DNA of 64,000 nucleotides from Meghimatium bilineatum (Eukaryota > Mollusca > Gastropoda > Stylommatophora > Philomycidae): positions 65,739,591 through 65,803,590 of the forward strand of contig CM067298.1 in assembly GCA_034231615.1 (NCBI GenBank), given 5' to 3'. Made by a program: the position numbers and the translations under genes. Positions within the stretch are counted from its first letter, which is position 1. Each line of letters starts with the position of its first letter. This document shows positions 23,293 through 35,140 of this stretch, in pieces. Under the pieces are notes generated by a model that worked only from the letters and a program-made list of their open reading frames with translations, made no database searches and had not been told where the DNA came from.

Positions 23293-26066
23293 GTGAATAC
23301 ACTTTCTTCTTCTTCTTCTTTCGTTCACTTGAAACATGTCTTATCTGTAATTCTGTCTCCTGAATAAAACTCACTATATTTGTAGTTCACACAGTGTCCC
23401 ATAGAGCTTCGATTCCAGTTTTGTTTCCTCTGGCGAATATGTCTGCCTCAGCGTTTCATACTTATAACACTCTTGAAGTTATATGTTTGTCACTCTATTC
23501 TGCCTGTTCAAGTGTACACATGGCCATTTTACCAATCTTGAATTTTGTGTACATGTAACTGATGTGTCCAATTTGTCCAGTTCTGAGGTGTAGAATTACA
23601 ACTTGAGCTGATCTGTTCATAATATGATGTAATCTTGTGTTGGTGTCTTTCTTATTGACTTAATGTTTTTCTGATGGTACTTGATTGGTACATCTGATTG
23701 GTCTTCCTTAGCCAGTTGGTCTACTTTTTATTTCCTGTTATTCCCCAGTAAGATGGTATCCACTGCATGGTTACAATATACTAGTAAGACAGTTCATTAC
23801 GTAGTCTTTGTAAGTGTTAGTTTTCCAGACTGGAGAGCTTGAGGTACTGACCTTCCATATGTCAGGAAAACCACATGCTGTGGGCCAGGGCTAGAGTACT
23901 GCAACTTTTCAGTTACTACCCTAATTGCCTGGATGTCTGCATCGTAATTATTGCATAATTTTCCCTGTTGGTGTTCTGATCGTATCTCTAAGCTTGTGTG
24001 GATATTCTATAAATACACCTGAACCTCCATTCCTCACTGCATGCTGTGCTGACCCATCTGTCTATACTCTGACTCATATGTCTTGTGGATATTCATCGTC
24101 CAGGAAATTGAGTGTGGCTGTCCTTCGATGCACACTATTCTGTTCGTCCTCTCTTAGTATTCCTTTCACGTTGGTCTCAGTGTATATTGATATTCCATAC
24201 CTTTCTATCCAAGGGGTTTGTTCTGGTACAGACCTTAAGGGGATGTCAACTTCAGGTAGTTTTGTAAATTGTCTACGGAGTCGTTTAGCTTGGTGCATAA
24301 AGCTGCTTAGTTTCAGTTGTCCCATTGCTAGATTTTGTAATCTTATTTTTATTGGATGACTTGGTAAACACTGAAACTTTTCAGCTTCTATTAGTACATT
24401 TGTGCCTGCGTTCACCAAGTGTTTGCATTCTTCCCATTCTCTGCACTTCTACTATTGGTGTTGATTTCATTGCTCCCAACATTATCCTAGCGCTAGTTTT
24501 GTACTTTATCTAGTTCTTGTAATGTGGTGTTTGATGCAGGACACCACGCAGTTGAACCATATTCCAGGTGTGGTCTTATGCCTTGCTGGTAAACTTTACA
24601 GTGTATATTCTCACTGGCTCCCCTTGTCGTTCCACTTAATTTCCTCAGGATAGCTAACTTCATCCTGGATGTTGTTGTTGCTATGTTTATATATTGCTTC
24701 CATGTCAACTTATCATAGAAAGTAACTCAGAGGTATGTGGGTTGTTTGTCTTCTTTTAAAAGCGATCCATCTAAATTTGATATCACCGGCTTTTTGTTAA
24801 TTGGTGATCTATTTACCCATAAGGTTAACTCATCAATAGCTCTTTGTATTTGTTTAGTGGCCACTGTCGTATGTTCTTCTGTGCATCAGATCACCAGGTC
24901 GTCAGCAGAAATTGCCACTTTGATCCCATGAGGTAGTTCGGCAACTAAGTTATTGGTATAAACTAAGAAAGGTGTTGATGATAGGACTCCTCCCTGGGGG
25001 ACTCAATAACGCTGTAGGACTTTTTTTTGTTCTTGAGACCATCCAATTGTACTCTGGGTCTTCTATTATGGAGATATGCTTTTACACATTTGTACATTCT
25101 TAAGTTAACCCTGCAATTTCTTTAAACTTCTTAAAGTAGGTTGCGCGTGTGATGTTCCATTCAAATCCTGATGAGTGAAATGTCAGGTCTCGAGTAGAGG
25201 GTTGGCTAGTTGACTGGCTGGTTAATAAGTATGAGATTATTTTCATCCTGCCAGCTTTAACGTTTCTCCCCTCTCTTATCCATGTGATCGTAGCCCCAGC
25301 TCTGAGAGTAGCTATTGTAGTCACTACACATCATAAGTCTCTCTTTTTATAGGGATGTGTGTAGTGCCAACGGTATATCATTTGGGCCATAGTAGTAGGT
25401 CAGGAGATGGAATTCTGTACTGTCTGTTTTTAGGTGGAGTATCTGGTATTCTATCCCCTCCATATACACTTCCAGCTGATATGCGTTGATATTGTTTATA
25501 AAAAATATCAGAATCCCACCCTTTCGTCTGTCCTTTCGGCCTGATCGGTAGCAATGAGACCTCTGATTTAAAAAGCCAATATCGCTGCTGAGGTGCGTTT
25601 CTTGAATACAGCAATTTGTAACTGTATTGTTCTTTTGCTGTATCACTCTTTTTCTGTAGACACCCTCGGCATTCCAGTGCATTATCTTTATTTATCGTTG
25701 TTTTGTTTGGTCATTAGCTCTATTCATTTGCCTTCTGGCTCCTAGGACCAATTGAGAAGAGCCTCCAGTCATTGGAGTTGGGCACTTTCGAGGTAAGTCC
25801 CTGCCTGCGCGTCCATCACAGAGTAGATATCATAACTATCATTCGTTATATCAACACGTTCCTGTTGTTTTGTATGTGGCATCCTGATTAATTGGACGTG
25901 GCATTCTCTGTCTTCAACACCCTGCTTACTTGGACAGGATTGTGGTCCTGCTCGAGTGGGACTGCCTGACCAGTCTTATTTTTCAGTCCCTGATGGCTGA
26001 ACTAAGTATCATCACCACTTCAAGGTGCTAGCCTTTGGACGGGGTGTGTGTGTGTGTGAATGCACT
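23293..26066 (-). mobile_element. LINE-B (jockey-like), right-block copy
   Basis: Same internally deleted element as at 7,260-10,031. It has the endonuclease pieces, the same junction at KEIAGLT, SADD in place of YADD, RNase H linker and (GAA)n tail. Every reading frame from 23,925 to 25,682 translates identically to the left copy. Flanks are gtgaatacact (23,293-23,303) and gtgaatgcact (26,056-26,066). Confidence 0.85.
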
Positions 26067-26703
26067 AAAGGTGAAACATGCGTGATTATATGTGGCAACT
26101 GATAGCGAATATGCCTACACTAAAATTGAGGCATTGAATTATTATATGTGACTAATCCTCTTCGATCCCAGATGATTCTGGCAAAATGCATTTTTGTATA
26201 TCATTGCCATGCAAACATTTTCAAGAACTAAAACTGATTTCAGGACATCTGTCATTTTCTTGGATCTTGATTAGGAACAAGCGTCACAACACTGGGGGCA
26301 TTCCCATATATGCTCTGCTTGCTATTCTGTCAAGCAAAAACAATATACAGGTGTGAACAATTAATTATTTTAATTCATGACATTGATTTAAAATAAATTG
26401 AGATGCCGTTTTAATAATTCAAATTTTAAGAATTATCTTCTGCTCTGTTATCAAATATTACAAGCTTGACGAAATCAAATCAGACTAAAAAAAGAACCGC
26501 TTGTCATATTTATCTTGCCTTTAAAGGAATAAATAAATAATGTTATGTTACGTGTGCTCATATTTGTATAGAACTAAATGTTGATACACGTGTCGATTAG
26601 CGCTTTTGAACTAAGGCGTGAACTGTTATTAGCGTTGACCTCTGACAACCGTGTTCTAGTACATCACATGACACAGATTTCTATGTATCTATTCGCTAAA
26701 CCC
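26067..26703. other. Unassigned AT-rich DNA
   Basis: Corresponds to 10,032-10,672, with several small indels around 26,290-26,460. Confidence 0.4.
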
Positions 26704-26935
26704 TTTGTTGCCTTTCAGCGTCAGGGGTAGAAGAGTTTTCTGGAGATGGCCCTCGTGTGTGCTAAGTATATTGTGGATTTAGTCGCCTCTTTTATTTCCG
26801 TCGTCCATTGTTTTCGTGGTCAGCCTCTAGGTCTAGATCTGTGTAGCATAGTTTGCTGTGGTATGATATCTGATGGTAGTATGCTGATGTGTGCAAACCA
26901 CTTTATCTGTTGTCTCTTAATATATTCCAAGATTG
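26704..26935. repeat. Dispersed repeat D2, right-block copy
   Basis: Near-identical to 10,673-10,905. Confidence 0.65.
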
Positions 26936-27477
26936 GAGTTGTACTGGTTCTTTGTCTAATGACGCAAATTTCGAAAGAACTATTAGAAGACAGATGAAAA
27001 ATTTGTCCATTGTTGTCTACTTTTAATGTTTACATGAGCATACCAGCATCTATGATTTATTATTATCTTGTGCAACTGGTGGAATAGTTTAACACATAGA
27101 ATTCTAAACTAGAAACGTGACATTTAACATAGCGTCTAGGGGATTGTAAGAATTTTCCTTACAGTACCAACATAGTAATGCCATCAGGAGAACATAAATG
27201 TCATGAAAATATCACGGTGAATAGGCATGTGCACATGAATAGATATCAGCTTCTATGGCGTTACTAATTCTTTGGGTATAGGGGGGGGGAGAGGACGAGA
27301 TGATAATGTCCTATTTTTTGTGGGAAATTCTCTTTTTCGTGAGACTTTGGTGACCCGTTTTGGAAGAAAATGATTCAGGATGGGGGAGGCGGCTTTTTTG
27401 GCTTACTCTAGTGCTAAATGTCATTTTCTAATTTTCTACAGTGATATCTCTTACATCCTATTATACGGGCTTGACAG
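26936..27477. other. Unassigned DNA with G-tract
   Basis: Corresponds to 10,906-11,449. Confidence 0.4.
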
Positions 27478-27800
27478 CCTCTGACATGAATCAAAGATAA
27501 ACCTGAATGACATGAATATAAGGGAAACCTGAATGTCATGTTTAAAAAATAATGTAAGTGACATGTGTGAAAGCTAAACTTGAATGTCATGTGTAAAAAA
27601 AATCACTGACTGACATATATTAAATAAAAACCTGACTGACATGTATGAAAGTTAATAAATCTATCTGACATGCTTAAAAGATAAATCTAACCGACATGTA
27701 TAAAATACAAATCTGATGAACGACAACCCTGACTTAAATTATTGAAAGATAAACATGACTGACTTTTATGAACGCTAAACCTGACTGAAACTTGTTTTTG
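27478..27800. repeat. Degenerate tandem repeat (~25-30 bp), right-block copy
   Basis: Same array as 11,450-11,770, with minor substitutions. Confidence 0.75.
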
Positions 27801-27899
27801 AAGTGCTGCTTTTTAGAATGTTAAGAAAAAATGCCATTGCTTATGTAAACTACTATCGCATTGCACATAGAGATATAAACAGAAAAACTATATAGTTCT

Positions 27900-29109
27900 G
27901 AGGTATGTCATGCTGACTAGTGGTAACACTAACTTTTTCCATAGGTTATAGTAATGAAGTGATAGAGGTTGACGGTGAGCTCACAGAGGCGACCCTCATT
28001 GAGGTGAGAAATAAACTAATAAGCGGCAACTCAACAGGAGCAGACCCCCATTCCCGTTAAAATACTCACGTAAAACAGAGATGTTCTTCTCCCTTACCTG
28101 TATCAACTTCTTATACGTACTGGAAGGAAGCCAAAATACCCCCCCCCCCGATATGAAAGGCGCAAAGATAGTAGTTAACTCTCTTCAAGAACAAGGGTGG
28201 CAAAAGTAACAGCAACAAATACAGAAGCATTTTCCTTCTAAACATCACCACTAAGGTTTTTCCACGTGTCCTAAACATCACCACTAAGGTTTTTCCATGT
28301 GTCCTTCTAAATTGACTCCAACTACTTGCCCTACGTGTCCTGCTAAAGTGTCTGGTTTCAGAGCTATAAGATCCACTAACGACATTATATTTACCAATCG
28401 TCAACTACAGGGAAAATGTGGCTATCATGGGAAGCCACTCTATATGGAATTGTGGGTCTAAATCTTTTGATTCTGTTAGCAGACCAGATCTATATAAGAT
28501 TCTAAAATGTACTGGCTGTCCACCAAAACTACTAGACTTGATTACTTTCTTTCATGAAGACATGCGCGCAAAGGTATCGTTCGAAAGCAGTACATCTGAC
28601 ATTTGCAATAAATACTGGAGTAAATCAGGAGTGAATTTTAGCTACTGAATCTTTTTCGCAGCGCTTCTGAAACGTGTTCTTGCAGATGCAGTGTGTGATA
28701 TTTACATCTGAACACGTTATGGTGGATCACTTTTCAACGTAGCACGTCTAGGAGCAAAGGTTAAAACATCAGAAATGATCATCAGATAATTTTTCTTCGT
28801 TGATGACGTTGCACTAGTGAAACACAGTTAGTCCGCCTTGCAGTCCTAAATTCACAACATGGAAAAGGACTGCGAGCTGTTCTTTATAACAATAAGTATC
28901 ACAAAAACCGTTGTAACACGTCAAGAATCTACAATACCAACAAACATCAATTTAAACAATAATCATATACAGCAAGATGAAAGTTGTTGTTACCTAGGAT
29001 CTACAATTACATCTACCCTTTCCCTTGATAATGAAATAAAGGCACGCATAGAGAAATCGGCTATCATGTTTGTCGGACTTTCAAAACGAGCTGGAAAAAA
29101 CAGAAAGCT
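27900..29109 (+). mobile_element. LINE-C, right-block copy, cut short
   Basis: Follows the left copy through SRPDLYKILKCTGCPPKL, FVDD and YLGSTITSTLSLDNEI. It breaks off after GKNRKL at about 29,109, where the 3.8-kb difference begins. A stop interrupts the segment just before FVDD here (tcagataatttttc). A left-copy stop near 13,010 is a sense codon here. It includes 27 bp near 27,930 that the left copy lacks. Confidence 0.8.
28233..28301. repeat. 36-bp minisatellite, 2 units
   Basis: Short allele of the array at 12,175-12,387: one 36-bp unit and the terminal 33-bp unit. Confidence 0.95.
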
Positions 29110-29720
29110 ATGTTAACGCATAGGGTAGAGGTCAGATCTCTCCAATTCTGTCTGTTCAAAGCTATTCTGTGCAGTTCTTGAATAGTATGGATATTGATTA
29201 TTTTACTTTCTCTAAGTATTGTTCTTCTGAGTGTTTCTTTTTGTCTACCCCTGGCTCTTTTACCTGTAGGTATCCATTCAAGAGATTGGTGGTGTATTAT
29301 GTTGATGTCTGCGCGTAGGACATGCCCGATGTAGGACCAACTGCGTTTTCTGATAACATCTGTGATGAAATCTTGATGTGTCTCTTCTCTGATTTTATCA
29401 TTCGATTTGAATTCATTCCAATGGGTGTTAGTTATCCTACGAAGACATTTGTTCTCGAACTCAGTAATTTATTTTCTGAAGATAAAGAACTTTTCCAGCT
29501 CTCATATCGATATGATAGCACCGAAATAACGCAGGAATTAAATAAGCGCATTTTCGTGCGTGTGCTGATTGACTTTGATCTCCAGATATTAGACAGTCTG
29601 TTAAAGGCACTTGATGCTAGTGCAATGTGAGTTGTAATTCTGAAAATATAAAATAAACTAAATAAAATGTTCCTACTCATTAACAATCTCATACTTGAAA
29701 TCTCAGTTTTCAAGTTATCT
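29110..29720 (-). mobile_element. LINE-D: RT C-terminal tail, better copy
   Basis: The minus-strand frame reads IALASSAFNRLSNIWRSKSI, STRTKMRLFNSCVISVLSYR and then, after frame changes, SYIGHVLR, GKRARGRQKETLRRT, HTIQELHRIALNRQNWRDL. This is the classic end of a non-LTR RT polyprotein (thumb, then a basic GKRARGR tail). The coding end coincides with the point where sequence switches to truncated LINE-C. Fragment, no catalytic motif. Confidence 0.8.
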
Positions 29721-30062
29721 TTTACGATATTATCAAACTAAGATAGAAAAAAATATCAATATTTTCTCTATAGTCTGTTCCAATTTACGAGTAGTAAATG
29801 TACTTCATACTTTCACAGACGATTTAAACAATTTGGAAAACCAAGTTCATTCGTGTTACACTCTGACAGGAAGCAATGAAATTATAGAAATGAAAGTAAA
29901 CATAATGGACAGACATTAACCGACAATCACAATGTTTCGATTTTCTATAACTAGTACTTATTTAGAACTTATGATTTTCTATAGAAACGTTCGTTTTCAT
30001 TTCTATAATTATCTTAGAATGTTTCAATTTCTTGAAATTGGAAAACCAATATCTTTTGTTCG

Positions 30063-30675
30063 TGTCAATAGTTACGCGTGAAGCACGGACGTGAATTGTG
30101 ACACATGATAGATCCCAGATTCCTACTTTCTCCGTCTCTTTGTCAATTATACAGTCCCGCTGGCTCATTGGGGAGCATCCTTCTAAAATAACGCGTTTGA
30201 CTTTTCAGGTGATTTTCATTGGTTATATTGTGTATGTTCCCCGATCATATAGATCATCCCAGGATCAGCTGGTCCTGCTTAGAGTGTAGCATATACATCT
30301 GGGCCAACTATCTTACCAATCATCCGCCATATCTGCTGACCCATCTGCAGTTATTACAGACGTAGAATTGTCCGCCATCGAGGAGTCTGGCTCAAAATTA
30401 CCTGTACTGCATTTCTTAGTCATCCATGGGGACCATGTCATTTGAACTTCCGCCAAAATGGCCGACGAGATTGGATGCGTTCTCTGTACAGTGTCCGATT
30501 AGCTACTGTTCCTGCCAGAATAAAATGGCAATGGAGAGGAGTAAGTAAATCATTTATTCAACATCATGGATATCAACATACATAGAAAAGGCAAACTCAT
30601 GTAATTGGAAACATGGACCCGTTAGGAGTTTGAAACATGGGAAGCAACGCGTAGTAATAGAAGAGATGAAAAGAA
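30063..30675. repeat. D1-bearing segment, right block
   Basis: Single-copy counterpart of 17,908-18,485 and 19,203-19,804. It has about 17 extra bases near 30,315 (ccaatcatccgccatatctg) relative to both. Confidence 0.8.
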
Positions 30676-30695
30676 CAAAAGTAGACATCCTGGTA

Positions 30696-30701
<6 letters not shown>

Positions 30702-30768
<67 letters not shown>
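30702..30768. repeat. (TA)n microsatellite
   Basis: About 33 units, longer than the 27 units of the left allele. Confidence 0.98.
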
Positions 30769-30770
<2 letters not shown>

Positions 30771-30794
30771 CTTTATAAAAATCAAAATTCTGCA

Positions 30795-30955
30795 GTGACG
30801 TTAGGGGTGATCTCTCAGGGTGGTTTGAGATACAGAGTGGAATAAGACTGGGATGCACACTCTCCCCATGCACTCTCTCTAACATCTACGCAGAAAATAT
30901 ATTGAATATGGTGTCGCCTATGTACAACATTAAATACCAGACTGATACTCCTTTA
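30795..30955 (+). mobile_element. LINE-L: RT motif B fragment, right block
   Basis: As for 18,600-18,760. Confidence 0.55.
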
Positions 30956-31296
30956 GAGGACTACTTCGGTGGCACGGCCCATTGGGGGTGCCTAAGATAT
31001 TTATGTGACTGCCATTATGTCGTGATGAGATAACGGAATCCGACACACGCTTGAGAACCGTTATGTATGTCAATTTGATTTTTTTGAGAAATTGGCTCAA
31101 TGTTCGTCAGCTCTACGGAAGATAACCTGTTGTTCCGCAGTGTTTCTTTTTGTTTTGTTTCATAGATATTCGGGCGTGTTTTGCCTAGTTAATGTTTGTT
31201 GTTGTTTCACCTCTAACTTTTTAGTTTTGACTCTATGTTACATCTAATTTAGCTCTGACGTGTGAACGTCATTAGTGTGGTTCTAAATCGTCGTAT

Positions 31297-31395
31297 TTTG
31301 TTGTCAATGTGATCTTGACAAAGGTCTTTTGGTAGAAACGTAATGTGTGTTTGTTACTATGTGGGTTTCCAGTAATTAGCAACACTTCATTACCC
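31297..31395 (+). repeat. Dispersed repeat D3, right block
   Basis: ttgacaaaggtcttttggta then gaaacgt, and aattagcaacacttcattac. Continues past the point where the left block diverges, so this copy is the more complete. Confidence 0.65.
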
Positions 31396-31576
31396 TGTTT
31401 CTAGTTTCACCTAAATGATTGATAGCGCAAGTTGCAAACATATCCCTCACATCTCCCTAATATCTAGCAGTACCACGTTTAACACTAAATTCCTAAAACG
31501 TACTCCTAGATGTGCTATCAATAGCAATGTTCACATACAAAATGGACTATTTAATCAATTTATGCATATATATCAT

Positions 31577-31878
31577 ATTTTAGTTCTTCTTCTTCTTCTG
31601 CGTTCGTTCTCAAACTCCTGCAGATTATCAGGATGTAGTCCAGAGAAGGGAATGCGTTTTGCAATGGTTTACAGCATTGTTGTGATATCTGCGCCTTTTG
31701 GCCTGACACATCCGACTTCAGCATGGCTTTGGGTCACTTACCCTATATGGGATGGGAAAGCCAACTCCATCCCATAACCTCCTTAGTCGTCTTTTACGAC
31801 ATGCGTAGAAGGTAAACAGTGTTGCTATTCTTTGCTTCCCTTTCGGGCCCCGGCAACACACGGGCGATTTTAGTTCTT
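31577..31878 (-). mobile_element. SINE S2, complete copy with 12-bp TSD
   Basis: The body 31,589-31,866 (278 bp) is bracketed by attttagttctt on both sides (31,577-31,588 and 31,867-31,878). On the minus strand it starts CGCCCGTGTGTTGCCGGGGC, contains tgtcgtaaaagacgacta and a tgggatggagttggc patch, and ends gaacgaacgcagaagaagaa. No A/B pol III boxes are certain, so SINE is inferred from size, exact duplication and tail. A frame across it (31,415-31,777) is repeat sequence. Confidence 0.8.
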
Positions 31879-32299
31879 GTTATTTGTCTATTCTCCGAAT
31901 TAGTGCACGTTATTCATCCAGAGTCATTTTGCTGAAACGTCGTGCTTTCACCTTGAGTCCACGGCTATGTAACTTTTTATGATTAAAATGAGATGGTTTA
32001 TCTATAAACATTCCAGAATTCATATAACGGTATGAATGCCACTATCTGGACAGACTTTTACTTCAAAGGGAAACGTTACCATAGCTCTCGCTACAACCAT
32101 AAAACGAACTACTAATTACTTTCAACTATTTTCCTAATACAATGTTTCTCAAATTCTTTCCTGTCAGCCTCCTCCCAGGGCACAGGACGTTTTCGCTTTG
32201 TGAAACCTATCCGTAGGAGACGTCATTAATAAAATGTATATACCTTCCTTAGGTATTTCCAAAATATTTCCCTTTTTTAAATTACCTATTCATCCTTCG
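31879..32299. other. Unassigned DNA
   Basis: A phrase gctgaaacgtcgtgctttc near 31,930 echoes the gaaacgtcg core of D3 without the rest. No gene seen. Confidence 0.4.
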
Positions 32300-32584
32300 T
32301 TATCTTCTCTTTATTGTACACCGTGAATTCTTCTTGGGATATCGCCAGTTTCTGATTATTTGGTTAATTCTCTGGTATAATTGCTGTTGTGTTTTTGATG
32401 AGTTTTGACTTCCAATACGATGGGATTGCCACCACTGCAACCTTCTGTAATCGCCTCCTATAATATAATTAGTAGGTGATGATTTAATATTTATCGCTGC
32501 ATTCTGATACCTGTAAATACGTCTTCGGTAAGCTGGAAGAGTGTTTAAGACAAAAGGCATGAGCACTGACAGATGGATCAGCAA
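32300..32584 (-). other. Unrecognised 94-codon open frame
   Basis: Basic, Gln/Arg-rich translation with RINQIIRNWRYPKKN near the end. It could be a worn transposable-element fragment. I cannot name a domain and there is no sign of a promoter or splice site. Confidence 0.2.
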
Positions 32585-33318
32585 TCAGTCAACTACTTAA
32601 ATAAAGCTAATCTCTTCGTCTGTATATTTTATTATCTTCTTCTTCTTTTTTTGAAAACGCATTAATAAAAAGGGAATGTACCGTTGTTTTGGTCGCTCCC
32701 ATATTAAATTCATTACTAAATTTCATATTCTGATTTCGTAACATGTTCTAACACCCTCCCGTTAACTTCTGGCTTGCTTGCTCTATCTTCGGACACAGGT
32801 AAAACACGGGTGAATCACGAGACGCATTGAACATGTAAGAGATTTAATTCTCTCCGAATAGGTACATCTCCAGGTTTCTGACAGTCTTAGAAAGAACTGA
32901 GACAATGTTGTTACATTGAATTATGTCTCACTATGTACTCAAATTACATACGTTTGCTTCGTTTCGCCACTGACAAAAGTTGCCCTTAATTCTAACCGAG
33001 ATTAACAATCACATGTGTGCTCCGGTGCGTACTGTTAGCACTGTACAGAAACATATAAATCAACAAGACCATACTGGAAATTTATTGTCCGGGACATCAT
33101 TTAATAGACCAACTTAAAAATTACAGGACAAGACATAAAGTAGAATATATAAAATAGGAAGTGATATAGTTGTACATACAACAAAGAACAATCTAATGGC
33201 TTTGTTGTTTACCCGAACTCTATTATCAAGGAAACTGGACAAAAGAATTTAATTATTTACACCAGACAGTGCTTTGAAATTCCGAACGAATGTAGACTTG
33301 ATGTGCGAAAATAAGCGA
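32585..33318. other. Unassigned AT-rich DNA
   Basis: A cttcttctt run at 32,638 resembles the (GAA)n tails of LINE-B and S2, but no element body is recognisable beside it. Confidence 0.4.
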
Positions 33319-33564
33319 TTATTCAAAAGAAATTAAGAATTTAAGACGAAACAAAATAACATTATAAGAGACATAAACTATTACAACATTATGTCGAAAA
33401 TTATCTCGAGTAGAAGACAGGCTTGCCAGAACTAAATTCAAAGATTTAGCTTCCTCTGCCTGAGGGGCAACATATGGATTTACTGCCCTGGACAGCTGGC
33501 GATCTCGGTAATGAGATAGACGTCGTCCGTCACTGCCTCGTTCATAGGTTGTTCTATGACTCAT
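33319..33564 (-). CDS. Possible small exon or ORF, unknown product
   Basis: The first ~58 codons of this minus frame (MSHRTTYERGSDGRRLSHYR, then AVNPYVAPQAEEAKSLNLVL) have balanced composition and raised GC. After about 33,390 the frame turns into AT-rich hydrophobic sequence, as if an exon ended. The ATG lies within three bases of the outer end of the MITE at 33,567, so any promoter or upstream exon would lie beyond that insertion. No domain recognised. Low confidence that it is a gene. Confidence 0.25.
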   Translation of the reverse strand: MSHRTTYERGSDGRRLSHYRDRQLSRAVNPYVAPQAEEAKSLNLVLASLSSTRDNFRHNVVIVYVSYNVILFRLKFLISFE

Positions 33565-33566
33565 CT

Positions 33567-34021
33567 TGGTAACACTTATACCTATTTTTGTTCATTTTGA
33601 AATTTGCCCTGTGTTACCCCATCCACATATTTCCTGTTTAGAGTCGTTACCCAACACTGAAACATTTATTCCTTAATGACATAGCAGATAGGATTGCACC
33701 ACAAGCCACCGATATTCGATGAAAGACAAAGAATAAAGAAGATAGTTTCTAGTTGTTAAATGATCGATTGTTGAATGTTGATACAACTATTGATGAAGAG
33801 CCTAATCAGTGATTAAGAGAATTCCATATTAGACACAAGACTGGGTTCCTGCTGATAGAGCGAGGAGTGGACAAACAGAACTCAGGAAATATAAGTAAGT
33901 ATACCCTTCTTTAAGGGATAAATCAACCAGTGTAGGGTAACAACCCTCAACAGGAAGTAGGTGGCCGGCGTAACACTGGACAAAATGTCAAGATATACAA
34001 AAATAGGTAGGTGTGTTACCA
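33567..34021. mobile_element. MITE 3 with ~95-bp terminal inverted repeats
   Basis: The left end begins tggtaacac, then acctatttttgt, tgttac, cacatatttcctgtt and cgttaccc.acactg. The right end, read on the opposite strand, repeats these in order (tggtaacac, acctatttttgt, tgttac, cacctacttcctgtt, tgttaccctacact). The repeats span about 33,567-33,661 and 33,925-34,021. The centre is noncoding. No target duplication is visible, so the superfamily is unassigned. Confidence 0.75.
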
Positions 34022-34069
34022 TAATACTGTATCTCGTTAAGTTGTTTTATGTTTTATTTTGGTAATACA

Positions 34070-34095
34070 TCTACCTATTTTTGTATATCTTGACA
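34070..34095. mobile_element. Solo MITE 3 terminal repeat
   Basis: tggtaatacatctacctatt then tttgtatatcttgaca is an additional left-type end 48 bases beyond the complete element. It forms a near-perfect 33-base palindrome with the right end of that element. It could be a remnant of a second insertion or an abortive excision. Confidence 0.65.
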
Positions 34096-34373
34096 TTATA
34101 CCCTTCTTTAGTCGCGTAGTGCACTGGTTAGCCCACAGGATTCGCATATGAGTGGTCATGGATTCATTCCCAAGTTGAGGCGGAAATGTTTTTCAGTCCG
34201 CTACGGCTCCCGTGTCGACTCAGCCCTGAATTATGTACCTGCTCAGGCCGGGAAGTGAATACTGCGAGGTAGGGATGGCTACCCCCCTCATATAGCAGAG
34301 CCACTGAAATGTTAGATCTCACATCCCTACGGCACTTAAATGCTATGTCTTAAGTTTACTTACTTATACCCTT
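34096..34373 (+). mobile_element. SINE S1 with 10-bp TSD
   Basis: The body 34,106-34,363 lies between ttataccctt repeats (34,096-34,105 and 34,364-34,373). It has an A-box-like gcgtagtgcactggttagcc, a B-box-like ggattcattccc, the S1 centre (cgactcagccctgaa) and an acttactt tail. Diverged but complete. Confidence 0.85.
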
Positions 34374-35140
34374 ATACATCTGCTGAATGATAATAAGCCC
34401 TCATAGGTTTGTCCGCAATACCACGACATCAGCTCATAATCAATAACCAAAGATATGTAGATCAGTAGTGGGCTTGTGAGGGCATTTTGTATGCAATAGA
34501 TCTAAGTGTAATGTTATATTATACTGGAACTCTTGTAAAGTGTGACACATACCTCCAATATTCGCTTCATTGTATGTTGAAGTACACAGTAAATTGATGC
34601 GCGATTGCATCATTTATTTCGTTTCTTTTTAACTTTTTTTTCAATTTCCAGTTGTTTCAATTGAACAGTTTATTTGGAATTTGTTTTCATCTCTTTCTCA
34701 ATATTGGCTAAATATTACCTACATTTTGGTTGTTTTTTTTTTCTTACATATTAAATTAACTTACTGATTGTAAAATAACACCTACACTTATTGATCGCGT
34801 TCGAGTGACAGCTCCATCCTGCGTTTATTCTGATGATATATTTTAATGAGACTCGCTCAGTTAACAAATAGCGACATGCAGTGATGTCCTCGACCAACAA
34901 GTAAATTTTCTAGATTGTTGAAGTATTTCATTGTTCCTAGAATTACAGCCTATAGAGTTCTTAAAATGTGTTTTTCAGATATTGAAGAGTCGAACTGTCA
35001 CTTAGAATAGTAATCATGTGCCCTATTGTTAACGTTAAACCTAACTTTAATGATTGTAATGCAGTCCTTAATTTCAGTCTGCACTTGAAGTACAGTGATA
35101 ATTTTGTGCATTTTATAGCATCGAGTCCGTGAGGTTGTTC
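34374..35140. other. Unassigned AT-rich DNA
   Basis: Low-complexity T-rich sequence at 34,610-34,745. Nothing recognised. Confidence 0.4.

Larger units (their letters stand above)
19905..31390. repeat. Right copy of the duplicated block
   Basis: Starts at the first base after the gap and runs collinear with 3,902-19,196 to acacttca at about 31,389. There the left block turns into its own tandem repeat while this one continues into tacccTGTTTC. It is shorter mainly because of the missing 3.8 kb and four VNTR units. Confidence 0.95.

Noticed and set aside
19905..31390. Genuine segmental tandem duplication as the main explanation
   Set aside because: Not excluded, but the breakpoints coinciding with contig ends at a 100-N gap make unmerged overlap far more likely.
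31910..31960. Additional D3 copy from the phrase gctgaaacgtcgtgctttc
   Set aside because: Only the short gaaacgtcg word matches; flanking D3 landmarks are absent.
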